Assembly (NCBI GenBank): GCA_002410715.1
Contig: DHOG01000097.1
Location: 5,342 to 14,942, forward strand
Length of the DNA: 9,601 nucleotides
From: Ruminococcaceae bacterium UBA5396
Lineage (GTDB): Bacteria; Bacillota; Clostridia; Oscillospirales; Acutalibacteraceae
Direction of reading: 5' to 3'
Position numbers and translations under genes: made by a program. The notes beneath the pieces were generated by a model. It did no database searches. It had not been told where the DNA came from and worked only from the letters and a program-made list of their open reading frames with translations. Below are positions 1-6,419 of the stretch, one piece after another; the first letter of the stretch is position 1, and each line of letters begins with the position of its first letter.

Positions 1-291
1 GCCCATGAGTGTCAGCATTTCCTTTAAAATCGGCATCTGCTGACCAAGCTCATCCGGCATGCCCTTGCGCCCCGCCTTATATTCGGCATATTCCTGATGG
101 CGGAAGGTGGGCGCGCGCAGATCAAATGCCGCTGCAATACCGTCGGGCTGCAGCTCCTCCCGCAGCTTATGCAGGATCAGCAAAAAGCCGTATAGTCCGT
201 TGGTGTACTGTCCGTTTTTTGTGGTCAGCAGCTTTATGCCGTAAAAAGCGCGATTTACAATACTGTTTCCATCCAGCAGCAGCAAGCGCAT
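1..291 (-). CDS. polA: DNA polymerase I, N-terminal part (5'-3' exonuclease domain), cut by window edge
   Basis: This is the first 97 codons of a gene that continues past the left edge. The translation starts MRLLLLDGNSIVNRAFYG and continues with TTKNGQYTNGLYGF and then PTFRHQEYAEYKAGRKGMPD. These are the hallmark blocks of the PIN-like 5' nuclease domain at the N terminus of bacterial DNA polymerase I: the first metal-binding Asp in LDGN (D7), and the FRHxxYxxYKAxRxxxPxxL helical-arch and substrate-binding region. PolA removes RNA primers and fills gaps during Okazaki fragment maturation and excision repair. The ATG at 289-291 is preceded by a good AAGGGGG ribosome site about 6 nt away. The polymerase half is outside the window, so a stand-alone 5' nuclease cannot be formally excluded, although the close match to clostridial PolA N termini makes polA the best call. 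Confidence 0.92.
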   Translation of the reverse strand, partial: MRLLLLDGNSIVNRAFYGIKLLTTKNGQYTNGLYGFLLILHKLREELQPDGIAAAFDLRAPTFRHQEYAEYKAGRKGMPDELGQQMPILKEMLTLMG

Positions 292-319
292 GAAAATCCC
301 CCTTAATAAATCTTTAAAT

Positions 320-348
320 AGTATAACACAAATAGTATAAAAACAAAA
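320..348 (-). promoter_or_regulatory. Candidate promoter for polA
   Basis: On the minus strand TATACT (320-325) sits 17 nt downstream of TTTTGT (343-348), about 28 nt before the polA start codon. A second TATACT lies at 334-339. The -10 hexamers are good (5/6 to TATAAT), but the -35 is poor and the whole stretch is AT-rich, so chance matches are likely. It lies downstream of the terminator that ends the sugar operon, where an independent polA promoter is expected. Confidence 0.35.
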
Positions 349-383
349 TTATGGTTTTACGGGGGAAATGCGAAAATATAAAA

Positions 384-406
384 CGGGCGGATATGGAATC
401 TGCCCG
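384..406 (-). terminator. Possible second terminator hairpin upstream of polA
   Basis: CGGGC (384-388) pairs with GCCCG (402-406) across a short loop. On the minus strand the hairpin is followed by TTTTATATTTT, which resembles a U-tract. The stem is short, with a mismatch toward the loop. It could be a backup to the stronger terminator at 437-472 that isolates polA from sugar-operon transcription. Confidence 0.3.
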
Positions 407-436
407 CATTTATCATTAAACGACCGGTACAAAACA

Positions 437-472
437 GGGCTGACGCACAACTTTTTCATTGTGCGTCAGCCC
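437..472 (-). terminator. Intrinsic terminator of the sugar-catabolism operon
   Basis: A perfect 14-bp inverted repeat, GGGCTGACGCACAA (437-450) and TTGTGCGTCAGCCC (459-472), has an 8-nt loop. It begins 12 nt after the stop codon of the ThuA-like gene. On the minus strand the stem is followed by TGTTTTG, a short and imperfect U-tract. Position, perfect stem and lack of another gene here support termination of the minus-strand operon. Confidence 0.75.
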
Positions 473-484
473 CGTTGAATGAAT

Positions 485-1231
485 TCAATACCAACCAATA
501 TCCTTGCCCTGTCGCACCATTTCTTCCACCGGAGGGTGATGGGGACAATCAAGCGTGGTGCGGCGGTTGCGGGGAGCCGCCCAGCGCACCGCATTTCCTA
601 AGATTTTCTGTATATGGGGATTATGATATGTAGGGTTGGTTTCATGCCCCGGCTGAAAATAAAACACATGGCCCAAACCTCTTGTCCAGCAGCAGCCCGA
701 GCGGAACAGCTCTCCGCCCCGGAACCATCCGCTGAATACCAAGCTTTCAGGCTGGGGGATATCGAAGAACTCCCCGTACATTTCCTCACACTCTAGATCA
801 AAGCAGGCAGGAACCCCCTCGGCAATCGGATGCCCCGGATCAACGCACCATACCCGCTCATAATCGCCTTCACGCCAACGCAGCGAGCAGCTGGTTCCCA
901 TAAGCAATTTAAAGGGCTTTGCAAAGTGTGCCGAGTGCAGGGCAATAAAGCCCATGCCTTTATTCACACGCTCCCTGATGCTTTGTGCCAGGACATCGGG
1001 TACATCGCCGTGCGCCATATGTCCCCACCAGATCAGTACGTCGGTGTTATCCAGCACCTCATCAGGCAGTCCGCAATCAGGCTGGTCCAAGGTCGCGGTT
1101 TTGGCCTCGATCCCATCCATGCCATTCAAAAAGCCGGCAATCGCTCCGTGTATTCCTCTGGGATAAATCGCCTTGACTTCATCCATTTCACGATCGTGGA
1201 TATTTTCGTTCCATACAGTTACACGAATCAT
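485..1231 (-). CDS. ThuA-like domain protein (trehalose-utilisation family), sugar operon
   Basis: A 248-residue protein of the ThuA-like family, a class I glutamine-amidotransferase-like flavodoxin fold linked to use of trehalose and oxidised sugars. Supporting blocks are an N-terminal MIRVTVWNENIHD strand, DVLIWWGHMAH (64-74), GFIALHSAH (94-102), HPIAEG (134-139), EEMYGEFF (149-156) and GHVFYFQPGHE (187-197), followed by a helix ending NAVRWAAP. This spans essentially the whole family domain. The biochemical role of ThuA proteins is poorly settled; in rhizobia ThuA acts with the Gfo/Idh/MocA-type dehydrogenase ThuB. I chose ATG at 1229-1231, because GAGGG lies 9 nt upstream of it, over a TTG two codons earlier that is too close to that site. 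The gene begins 15 nt after the oxidoreductase stop, so the two are almost certainly cotranscribed. It has no signal peptide and should be cytoplasmic. Confidence 0.88.
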   Translation of the reverse strand: MIRVTVWNENIHDREMDEVKAIYPRGIHGAIAGFLNGMDGIEAKTATLDQPDCGLPDEVLDNTDVLIWWGHMAHGDVPDVLAQSIRERVNKGMGFIALHSAHFAKPFKLLMGTSCSLRWREGDYERVWCVDPGHPIAEGVPACFDLECEEMYGEFFDIPQPESLVFSGWFRGGELFRSGCCWTRGLGHVFYFQPGHETNPTYHNPHIQKILGNAVRWAAPRNRRTTLDCPHHPPVEEMVRQGKDIGWY

Positions 1232-1246
1232 TGTCAATGACCCTCT

Positions 1247-2311
1247 TTATATTTCACATTTTATGACCGATCGGGTTCGGTCGGATTCAAAGGCAGCTTC
1301 CATAATCTTCATAACCCGCATCGCCTCCTCCGGCTTGACCCTTAGTTCGGCAGTGCCATCCAGAAAGTCTGCAAGGTTGCGATAAAATATATCAAAGTCG
1401 GGCTTCCACAGGTCTCCGTCCAGTTCAATCTCCTCAATGGTATCCTTGGCACGGGGCGCCATGGTTTTGGTGGGGCCTGCCTTGGTATAAATGATTTCCT
1501 CTTCCCATGTGACCTCGTGTTCCTTGGCACGGACAATCCGCCCGTTGCAGTCCCATGTGGGAATGGTCAGAGCGCCGCGGTTACCAAAGACAAGCCAGCG
1601 GGGTGCAGAGAGAAAATGACTGGTTCCAACCTCAATTGTAACCGAAGGTCCCTGCTCAAAATGCATGATCATCTTAAAGCCGTCATCGCATTCCTTATAA
1701 TTAACATGATACAATTCGCAGTATACATCGGTAACTTTTTTAGGACTCATCATCATAACCATCTGGTCAATCAGATGCACGCCCCAATCCAGCATCATAC
1801 CGCCGCCTGCAACAGCATACTGTCGCCAGCCCTCAGGAATACCCCGTGAACCGGTAACCCGGGATTCTATTTCAAACACGTCACCCAGCAAGCCTTTTTC
1901 GACTGCATCGCGCATCTCAAGATAGTCCGGGTCAGCCCGCCGGTTTTGATGAATTGTAAACTTACTGCCGGTTTTGGCTGCACAGTCCATCAGCTCCTGC
2001 AGCTCGTCACTTGTCATGGTGACCGGCTTTTCACAAACCACCAGCTTGCCCGCCTCCATCGCTCGGCATGCAAGCTCCAGGTGAAAGTTGTTGGGGGTGG
2101 CGACAATAACAATATCTATTTCCTTGTCACCAATTAGATCCTCATAGGAGGAGTACGCTTTTGTGATACCGTCTTCCTGAGCTTGTTTCATACGTTCGGG
2201 ATTGATATCGTAAACGCCAGTGATTGAAACCCGTTCTGTTTTGCAAATACCGGTTTTGTGCCAACGTCCCATACCGCCGTATCCGACAATCGCGGCTTTA
2301 TACTGCTTCAT
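1247..2311 (-). CDS. Gfo/Idh/MocA family NAD(P)-dependent sugar oxidoreductase
   Basis: A 354-residue protein of normal family length. The N-terminal Rossmann fold has GYGGMG (10-15), an acidic residue at the end of the second strand (D35 in VYDIN) that suggests NAD preference, ATPNNFH (71-77) and the family-defining EKP (94-96). The C-terminal substrate domain carries HQNRRADPD (121-129) and the catalytic-type block GGGMMLDWGVHLIDQ (169-183), with D175 and H179 in the usual active-site positions. Such enzymes oxidise or reduce hydroxyls of sugars, inositols or glycosides, often at C3. The gene sits between a TIM-barrel isomerase and a ThuA-like gene, suggesting it makes a keto-sugar that a neighbour processes. 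The ATG at 2309-2311 has AGAAAGG about 13 nt upstream, longer than ideal, so translation may be modest. The substrate cannot be assigned from sequence. Confidence 0.93.
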   Translation of the reverse strand: MKQYKAAIVGYGGMGRWHKTGICKTERVSITGVYDINPERMKQAQEDGITKAYSSYEDLIGDKEIDIVIVATPNNFHLELACRAMEAGKLVVCEKPVTMTSDELQELMDCAAKTGSKFTIHQNRRADPDYLEMRDAVEKGLLGDVFEIESRVTGSRGIPEGWRQYAVAGGGMMLDWGVHLIDQMVMMMSPKKVTDVYCELYHVNYKECDDGFKMIMHFEQGPSVTIEVGTSHFLSAPRWLVFGNRGALTIPTWDCNGRIVRAKEHEVTWEEEIIYTKAGPTKTMAPRAKDTIEEIELDGDLWKPDFDIFYRNLADFLDGTAELRVKPEEAMRVMKIMEAAFESDRTRSVIKCEI

Positions 2312-2352
2312 TTATTAAATCATGCCTTTCTGGATAAGAGAATTATTGCCTT

Positions 2353-2365
2353 CGGCTTCCAGCCG
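2353..2365 (-). other. Small intercistronic hairpin
   Basis: In the 73-nt gap between the isomerase and oxidoreductase genes, CGGCT and AGCCG form a perfect 5-bp stem with a 3-nt loop. There is no U-tract on the minus strand, so it is not a terminator. It might slow 3' decay of the isomerase message or tune expression between the two genes, but a chance hairpin this small is quite possible. Confidence 0.25.
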
Positions 2366-2384
2366 CAGGTAGTTAACTTTTGAT

Positions 2385-3350
2385 TCAGGACCACCACATG
2401 GTGCCCGGCTGTTCGAAAATCAGGATATCCTTCAAAAATGTAACTGCTTTTTCGAGTCCTTCCCGCGGCGACATCAACCCATCTTCATGTTCAATGCTGA
2501 CAGCACCGTCATAACCGATCTGGCGTAATGTGGAGATCATATCCTTCCACAACATGGTGTCAGAGCCGTACCCGATGGTTCTGAAAACCCAGCTTCTATC
2601 GTTCATGTTTTCAAATGAACGTGTATCGAGAACGCCGTTTACTGCAGTGTTATATTTATCGATTCGGGTATCCTTTGCATGGAAATGATAGACCGCACCC
2701 TTAAGCTCCCGCAGAGCCGCAACCGGATCAATCCCCTGCCAAATCAGGTGGCTGGGATCAAAGTTCGCGCCGATGATATCCCCCACCGCCTCACGCAGGC
2801 GGAGCAATGTCATGGGATTATAAACGCAGAAGCCCGGATGCAGCTCAAAAGCAATCTTTTTGACGCCGTAAGACTCTGCGATTTCCGCCGCCTTTTTCCA
2901 GTAAGGAATCAGCACCTCGTTCCACTGCCAATCAAGAATTTCGCCGTAATCATTGGGCCATGCACAGGTAACCCAGTTGGGGCGCTTGGACTCGGCGCAG
3001 TCGCCGGGGCAGCCCGAGAAGGTCACAATGGTATCTACACCCAGCTTTTGTGCAAGACGGCAGGTATCAACAAAAACATTGTGGTATCCTTCCGCCAGCT
3101 CCTTATTTGGATGTACCGGATTGCCATGGCAGGATAGGGCGCTGATTCCGAGATTCAGCCGCTCCATCATTGCCTTGAACGCATCAATTTTTGCCTGGTC
3201 ATTTAGATATACCGATGGCTTTAGGTGGTTCTCATTTGTATAGCCGCCTGTGCCGATTTCAACCTGTTCGACCCCGAGCTTGCTTAAATAAGAGAATGCC
3301 TCCTCGGCTGCCATACCTTGAAGCGGCACCGTCAAAACGCTCAATTTCAT
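2385..3350 (-). CDS. Sugar phosphate isomerase/epimerase family protein (xylose-isomerase-like TIM barrel)
   Basis: A 321-residue AP-endonuclease-2/xylose-isomerase-like TIM barrel. The expected divalent-metal ligands are present at strand ends: E169 in FELHPG, D198 with H201 in NFDPSH, H224 in YHFHAKD and E287 in SIEHED. CHGNPVHP (74-81) forms another active-site strand. The tryptophan-rich block CAWPNDYGEILDWQWNE (129-145) is typical of the subgroup found beside Gfo/Idh/MocA oxidoreductases. Family members isomerise, epimerise or, in some cases, cleave (oxidised) sugars. I place the start at ATG 3348-3350, because GGAGG (3360-3364) is 9 nt upstream; an in-frame TTG three codons earlier lies too close to it. 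It is the first enzyme gene after the AraC regulator and has its own candidate promoter. The exact reaction cannot be told from the sequence; xylose isomerase itself is unlikely. Confidence 0.9.
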   Translation of the reverse strand: MKLSVLTVPLQGMAAEEAFSYLSKLGVEQVEIGTGGYTNENHLKPSVYLNDQAKIDAFKAMMERLNLGISALSCHGNPVHPNKELAEGYHNVFVDTCRLAQKLGVDTIVTFSGCPGDCAESKRPNWVTCAWPNDYGEILDWQWNEVLIPYWKKAAEIAESYGVKKIAFELHPGFCVYNPMTLLRLREAVGDIIGANFDPSHLIWQGIDPVAALRELKGAVYHFHAKDTRIDKYNTAVNGVLDTRSFENMNDRSWVFRTIGYGSDTMLWKDMISTLRQIGYDGAVSIEHEDGLMSPREGLEKAVTFLKDILIFEQPGTMWWS

Positions 3351-3364
3351 AAAAAACAACCTCC

Positions 3365-3382
3365 ATATTTAATGATAAATAT
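3365..3382. repeat. AT-rich palindrome just upstream of the isomerase ribosome site
   Basis: ATATTTA (3365-3371) and TAAATAT (3376-3382) are perfect 7-bp inverted repeats around a 4-nt centre, directly abutting GGAGG. It could be an operator or a weak mRNA hairpin affecting translation, but AT-rich palindromes of this size are common in low-GC intergenic DNA. Confidence 0.3.
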
Positions 3383-3422
3383 TCACTGTATGTTATGTTG
3401 TATTTTAAACTCATCATAAACC

Positions 3423-3453
3423 ATTATACATTCTTTTTCTTATTTAACAGCAA
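3423..3453 (-). promoter_or_regulatory. Candidate promoter of the sugar-catabolism operon
   Basis: On the minus strand a perfect TATAAT (3423-3428) is preceded by TTGCTG (3448-3453) with a long 19-nt spacer. Transcription would start near 3416, giving a leader of about 65 nt before the isomerase gene. A perfect -10 with a poorly placed -35 is what is expected for a promoter that needs an activator, consistent with the AraC-family gene immediately upstream. Confidence 0.5.
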
Positions 3454-3455
3454 CT

Positions 3456-3467
3456 ATCCTTGCGGAT
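3456..3467. promoter_or_regulatory. Possible operator next to the sugar-operon -35
   Basis: ATCC (3456-3459) and GGAT (3464-3467) form a short inverted repeat two bases upstream of the candidate -35 box. The position suits a class II activator such as the adjacent AraC-type protein. The half-sites are only 4 bp, and AraC proteins more often use direct repeats, so this is a weak call. Confidence 0.2.
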
Positions 3468-3475
3468 TTACTAAA

Positions 3476-4351
3476 CTATTTTACACTCGATGTATTCTCA
3501 GCAGAGCGCCGATAGAAAGAAGGAGTCCGTCCCGTCACCTTTTTAAATGCCTTATAGAAATTGGTGCCGTTGTTAAAGCCGCATGCCATGGCAATTTCGG
3601 TCAAATTCATTGACGTAGTTTTGATCAGCTCAATCGCCCTCTGTACACGTTTATGCACAATATATTCAATCGGAGACACGCCGTTGAATCGTTTGAACAG
3701 CGTGGAAAAATAGCTCGGGCTGACATGCACAATATCGGCAAGCTCGGACAGCCTGAGGTCCTTGTCAAGATTACTGTTTATATAGCTGATTACAGCATTG
3801 AGATATTCTATTTCGTTTCCTGACAATGGTTTTACAACTTTGCCGTGTTCGATATAATCATAGTTGCGGATAATTTCAGTGAAAATTGTCTGCAGCTTAA
3901 TTTTCACAATCAGCTCATAGCATAGCTTTCTTGATTGCAGTTCTTGCTGGATATCACGAATTAGGGAGAAGATCCGGGCTGTCGCAGGATTCTCCCGATC
4001 AAGCTTGTTGGAGAAATTAGGACCCCGTTCGAAAAATATCAGTAAGAAATTGTAATCAATATCGTTGGAAAGCGAGTTCCAGATAAATGAAGGATCAAAA
4101 TGTATCACTAAATGATGCAGCGTTTCATTTTCTTCCATCAGAAGGGCATGGGACTCGCAGTTATTGAGAATAATAATATCACCGCGCTGCAGATTATAAA
4201 CACGGTCGTCGATTTGATATCTACCGGTTCCTTCCACAACACAGGACAATTCTAGTTTGTGATGGATATGCGCTGCCACACGATATGTACTGTCAATATA
4301 GTGATCATCCAATGTCAACAGGACCGAGCCCATTTTATCTCGAAGAACCAT
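3476..4351 (-). CDS. AraC-family transcriptional regulator, likely activator of the sugar operon
   Basis: A 291-residue protein with an N-terminal cupin-like sensor and a C-terminal AraC DNA-binding domain. The sensor is about residues 10-90, including the HIHHKLELSCVVEGTG and LQRGDIIILNNCESH strands with their His/Glu-rich pocket. The DNA-binding domain has a first helix-turn-helix at about 201-222 (LSELADIVHVSPSYFSTLFK) and a second at about 249-271. The family signature follows in GFNNGTNFYKAFKKVTGRTP (258-277). Members of this architecture usually sense a sugar and activate a neighbouring catabolic operon; here the isomerase-oxidoreductase-ThuA genes begin 125 nt downstream on the same strand. 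The start ATG (4349-4351) has GGGGGA about 6 nt upstream; a second ATG six codons in is possible. No terminator is evident after the gene, so read-through into the operon is possible. Confidence 0.93.
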   Translation of the reverse strand: MVLRDKMGSVLLTLDDHYIDSTYRVAAHIHHKLELSCVVEGTGRYQIDDRVYNLQRGDIIILNNCESHALLMEENETLHHLVIHFDPSFIWNSLSNDIDYNFLLIFFERGPNFSNKLDRENPATARIFSLIRDIQQELQSRKLCYELIVKIKLQTIFTEIIRNYDYIEHGKVVKPLSGNEIEYLNAVISYINSNLDKDLRLSELADIVHVSPSYFSTLFKRFNGVSPIEYIVHKRVQRAIELIKTTSMNLTEIAMACGFNNGTNFYKAFKKVTGRTPSFYRRSAENTSSVK

Positions 4352-4417
4352 AGAGAATCCCCCATTATCTGACCACTACTTGCATAGCGGCAACCCTGCG
4401 GTATAACCTTAGTAATT

Positions 4418-4446
4418 AGTATAAAGTTTGTTTGTAATTATGTCAA
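4418..4446 (-). promoter_or_regulatory. Near-consensus sigma-A promoter for the AraC-family gene
   Basis: On the minus strand TTGACA (4441-4446, perfect -35) and TATACT (4418-4423, 5/6) are separated by exactly 17 nt. Transcription would start around 4411, leaving a leader of about 60 nt before the regulator start codon. The strength suggests the regulator is made constitutively, although autoregulation is not excluded. Confidence 0.75.
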
Positions 4447-4485
4447 ACACAAAATCAAATTCATCCTTGTTTAGTAGATGATTTC

Positions 4486-4523
4486 TGCAAAACAATCTCG
4501 AGAAATGTTGCAAAAGAATTCTC
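4486..4523. repeat. Imperfect direct repeat upstream of the ABC exporter genes
   Basis: TGCAAAACAATCTC (4486-4499) recurs as TGCAAAAGAATTCTC (4509-4523), 23 bp apart, about two helical turns. The second copy overlaps the candidate -35 of the exporter operon, and GAGAA/TTCTC also form a short inverted repeat between them. This could be a binding site for a repressor or activator of the exporter; no cognate regulator gene is adjacent on the plus strand. Confidence 0.4.
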
Positions 4524-4536
4524 CGAATGCTACCAT
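4508..4536 (+). promoter_or_regulatory. Candidate promoter of the ABC exporter genes
   Basis: TTGCAA (4508-4513) and TACCAT (4531-4536) are spaced by 17 nt, with a TGC extended -10 just before the second hexamer. Each hexamer matches consensus at only 4 of 6 bases, so the promoter would be weak or regulated. It lies about 34 nt before the GTG start. Confidence 0.35.
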
Positions 4537-4569
4537 AGATCAAGATTCATTATCAGGGAGGCTCTTTTT

Positions 4570-6303
4570 GTGCGACTATCGGTTATCCTTGGCTATCTAA
4601 AGCCCTACACCAAGCACTGTATCATGGCTCCGCTGTTTAAGTTTATCGAAGCGGTGCTGGAACTATTTCTGCCGCTGGTAATGGCAAATGTCATCGACAA
4701 AGGAGCGGCTCGCGGCGATGCGGGTTATGTATTGGGTATGGGCGCTGTCATGCTGTTGATTGTCACTGTTGGGCTGGGCTGCTCGCTGGTCTGCCAGTAC
4801 ATGGCTTCGGTGGCATCACAGGGGTTTGGCACCGTTCTCAGAAACGCCGTTTTTGAGCGTATTAACCGTTTGTCCCACGCCCAAATTGACCGGTTGGGCA
4901 TCCCCTCTCTCATCAATCGTGTCACAGGGGATACGCAACAGCTTCAATATGCGGTGGCAATGCTGCTGAGGCTGGTGGTCCGCGCACCCTTTCTATGTAT
5001 CGGCGGTATCATAATGGCGCTGACCATCGACCCCGGGCTTTCGCTGGTGGTGATTGCTGCCATTCCCCTCTTTCTAATTGTAATTATCCTGGTTATGAGG
5101 CTTACGGTTCGCCTGCATCGCACGGTTCAGAATCGACTGGATAAGCTGACATTGATTCTGCGTGAAAACTTGTCGGGCGTCAGAGTCATACGCGCCTTTA
5201 CAAGAACCAAACAGGAGCAAAAGCGATTTTCCGCTTCGGTTGACCAGCATACCCAAGCCTCGCTTGGGGCGGGTGTCCTGTCTGCCCTTCTCAACCCCGC
5301 AACCCAGCTGATTATGAACGCTGCAATTGTTGCGATTGTCTGGTTTGGAGGAATTCGGGTGAATGCCGGTGGGATGTCAACCGGTGAGGTAATCGCATTT
5401 ATCAACTATGTAAACATGATTTTGCTTGCACTCATGGTGGTTTCTAACCTGGTGATTACTTTCACAAAAGCATACACCTCAGCGGGACGTGTCGCCGAGG
5501 TGCTGGCAACCCAACCGGCTGTTTCCGACAGCCAGCATTTGGTTGAGAACCCGTCTTCCAAAGCACCTGCCGTTGCTTTTTCTCATGTTTATTTTTCATA
5601 CAATGACAACCAAAATGACCAGTACGATTTGACGGATATAATCGCCGTTATACCAAAAGGGGCAACCGTAGGGGTAATCGGCGGTACCGGTGCGGGCAAA
5701 TCCACCCTGATGAACTTGATTATGCGATTTTTTGATGTGCAGTCGGGGGAGGTACAGGTAGACGGAATCAATGTAACCCACTATCCTCTGGAAACGCTTC
5801 GGTCAAAAATCGGATTGGTTCCCCAAAAGTCGGAACTGTTTTCTGCAACCATTGCCCAAAACATCCGTTGGGGCAAGCCTGACGCATCGGATCAAGAAGT
5901 GCGAAATGCGGCGGCTGCCGCCCAGGCACTTGAATTTATTGAGCGACAGCCGGATGGCTTTGATGCCATGGTGGAACGAGGCGGAGCCAATTTGTCGGGA
6001 GGTCAAAAGCAGAGGCTTTCAATCGCCCGCGCATTGGTGCGCCGTCCCGAAATATTGATATTGGATGATGCCTCCAGCGCGCTGGATTATGCCACCGATG
6101 CGGCACTCCGTCGTTCGATTCGAGCCATGAGCAAGGCGCGCGAGATAACGATTTTTATGGTTTCTCAACGCGTCGGTACGATACAGCACGCAGATATGAT
6201 ATTGGTGATGGATGACGGTTATCTGAAAGGCGTGGGAACCCACCAACAGCTGCTTGCCTCTTGTGAAGTATACAGGGAAATTTGTTCGGTACAGCTTTCT
6301 TAA
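4570..6303 (+). CDS. Heterodimeric ABC exporter, subunit with degenerate ATP site (BmrC/TM287-like)
   Basis: A 577-residue half-transporter. Residues about 15-300 hold six hydrophobic membrane segments, and about 330-577 hold the nucleotide-binding domain. Walker A is GGTGAGKST (371-379), the Q-loop is Q419, the signature is a perfect LSGGQ (475-479) and Walker B is ILILDD (495-500). The residue after the Walker B Asp is D500 rather than the catalytic Glu, and the H-loop position is Q533 (VSQR) rather than His. This pair of substitutions is typical of the non-hydrolysing subunit in heterodimeric exporters such as BmrCD, LmrCD and TM287/288. The partner is the next gene. Known relatives export drugs, lipids or other hydrophobic compounds; the substrate here is unknown. 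The GTG start has AGGGAGG (4555-4561) 8 nt upstream. The gene is transcribed away from the AraC gene. Confidence 0.93.
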   Translation: MRLSVILGYLKPYTKHCIMAPLFKFIEAVLELFLPLVMANVIDKGAARGDAGYVLGMGAVMLLIVTVGLGCSLVCQYMASVASQGFGTVLRNAVFERINRLSHAQIDRLGIPSLINRVTGDTQQLQYAVAMLLRLVVRAPFLCIGGIIMALTIDPGLSLVVIAAIPLFLIVIILVMRLTVRLHRTVQNRLDKLTLILRENLSGVRVIRAFTRTKQEQKRFSASVDQHTQASLGAGVLSALLNPATQLIMNAAIVAIVWFGGIRVNAGGMSTGEVIAFINYVNMILLALMVVSNLVITFTKAYTSAGRVAEVLATQPAVSDSQHLVENPSSKAPAVAFSHVYFSYNDNQNDQYDLTDIIAVIPKGATVGVIGGTGAGKSTLMNLIMRFFDVQSGEVQVDGINVTHYPLETLRSKIGLVPQKSELFSATIAQNIRWGKPDASDQEVRNAAAAAQALEFIERQPDGFDAMVERGGANLSGGQKQRLSIARALVRRPEILILDDASSALDYATDAALRRSIRAMSKAREITIFMVSQRVGTIQHADMILVMDDGYLKGVGTHQQLLASCEVYREICSVQLS

Positions 6304-6305
6304 AA

Positions 6306-6336
6306 TGCAGGGCAAGAGCAGAGCCCTTGCCCTGCA
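6306..6336 (+). repeat. 11-bp hairpin between the two exporter genes (first copy of a repeated sequence)
   Basis: TGCAGGGCAAG (6306-6316) and CTTGCCCTGCA (6326-6336) form a perfect 11-bp stem with a 9-nt loop, 3 nt after the first exporter gene's stop codon. Bases 6311-6333 recur identically at 8222-8244. There is no U-tract on the plus strand, so it is unlikely to be a strong terminator for this gene. It may stabilise the upstream message or be a dispersed REP-like palindrome. The rest of the gap to the next gene (6337-6419) holds a CCGGA/TCCGG mini-hairpin (6347-6358) and a TATAAT (6382-6387) without a well-spaced -35. Confidence 0.7.
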
Positions 6337-6419
6337 GGGTCAAAAACCGGATGTCCGGAGCTTGCCGTCAATGACATCGCTTATAATCGGCTTATCACCG
6401 CAATTTGAGGAGTCAAACC

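Noticed and set aside
9..293. Plus-strand open frame of 94 codons
   Set aside because: It lies opposite the polA N terminus, whose protein matches a known family over its full length, and the plus-strand frame has no recognisable domain.
830..1240. Plus-strand open frame of 136 codons
   Set aside because: Antisense to the ThuA-like gene; composition is that of a shadow frame and there is no ribosome site.
2679..3137. Plus-strand open frame of 152 codons
   Set aside because: Antisense to the TIM-barrel isomerase, whose metal-ligand motifs fix the true coding strand.
6064..6168. Sequencing error or pseudogene explanation for the missing Glu and His in the first exporter subunit
   Set aside because: The frame is intact over 577 codons, both substitutions are those typical of heterodimeric exporters, and the partner has the matching LSQGQ change.
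6306..6336. Strong transcription terminator between the exporter genes
   Set aside because: No run of T follows the stem on the plus strand, and the partner subunit must be co-expressed; the repeat at 8222-8244 also lacks a U-tract.
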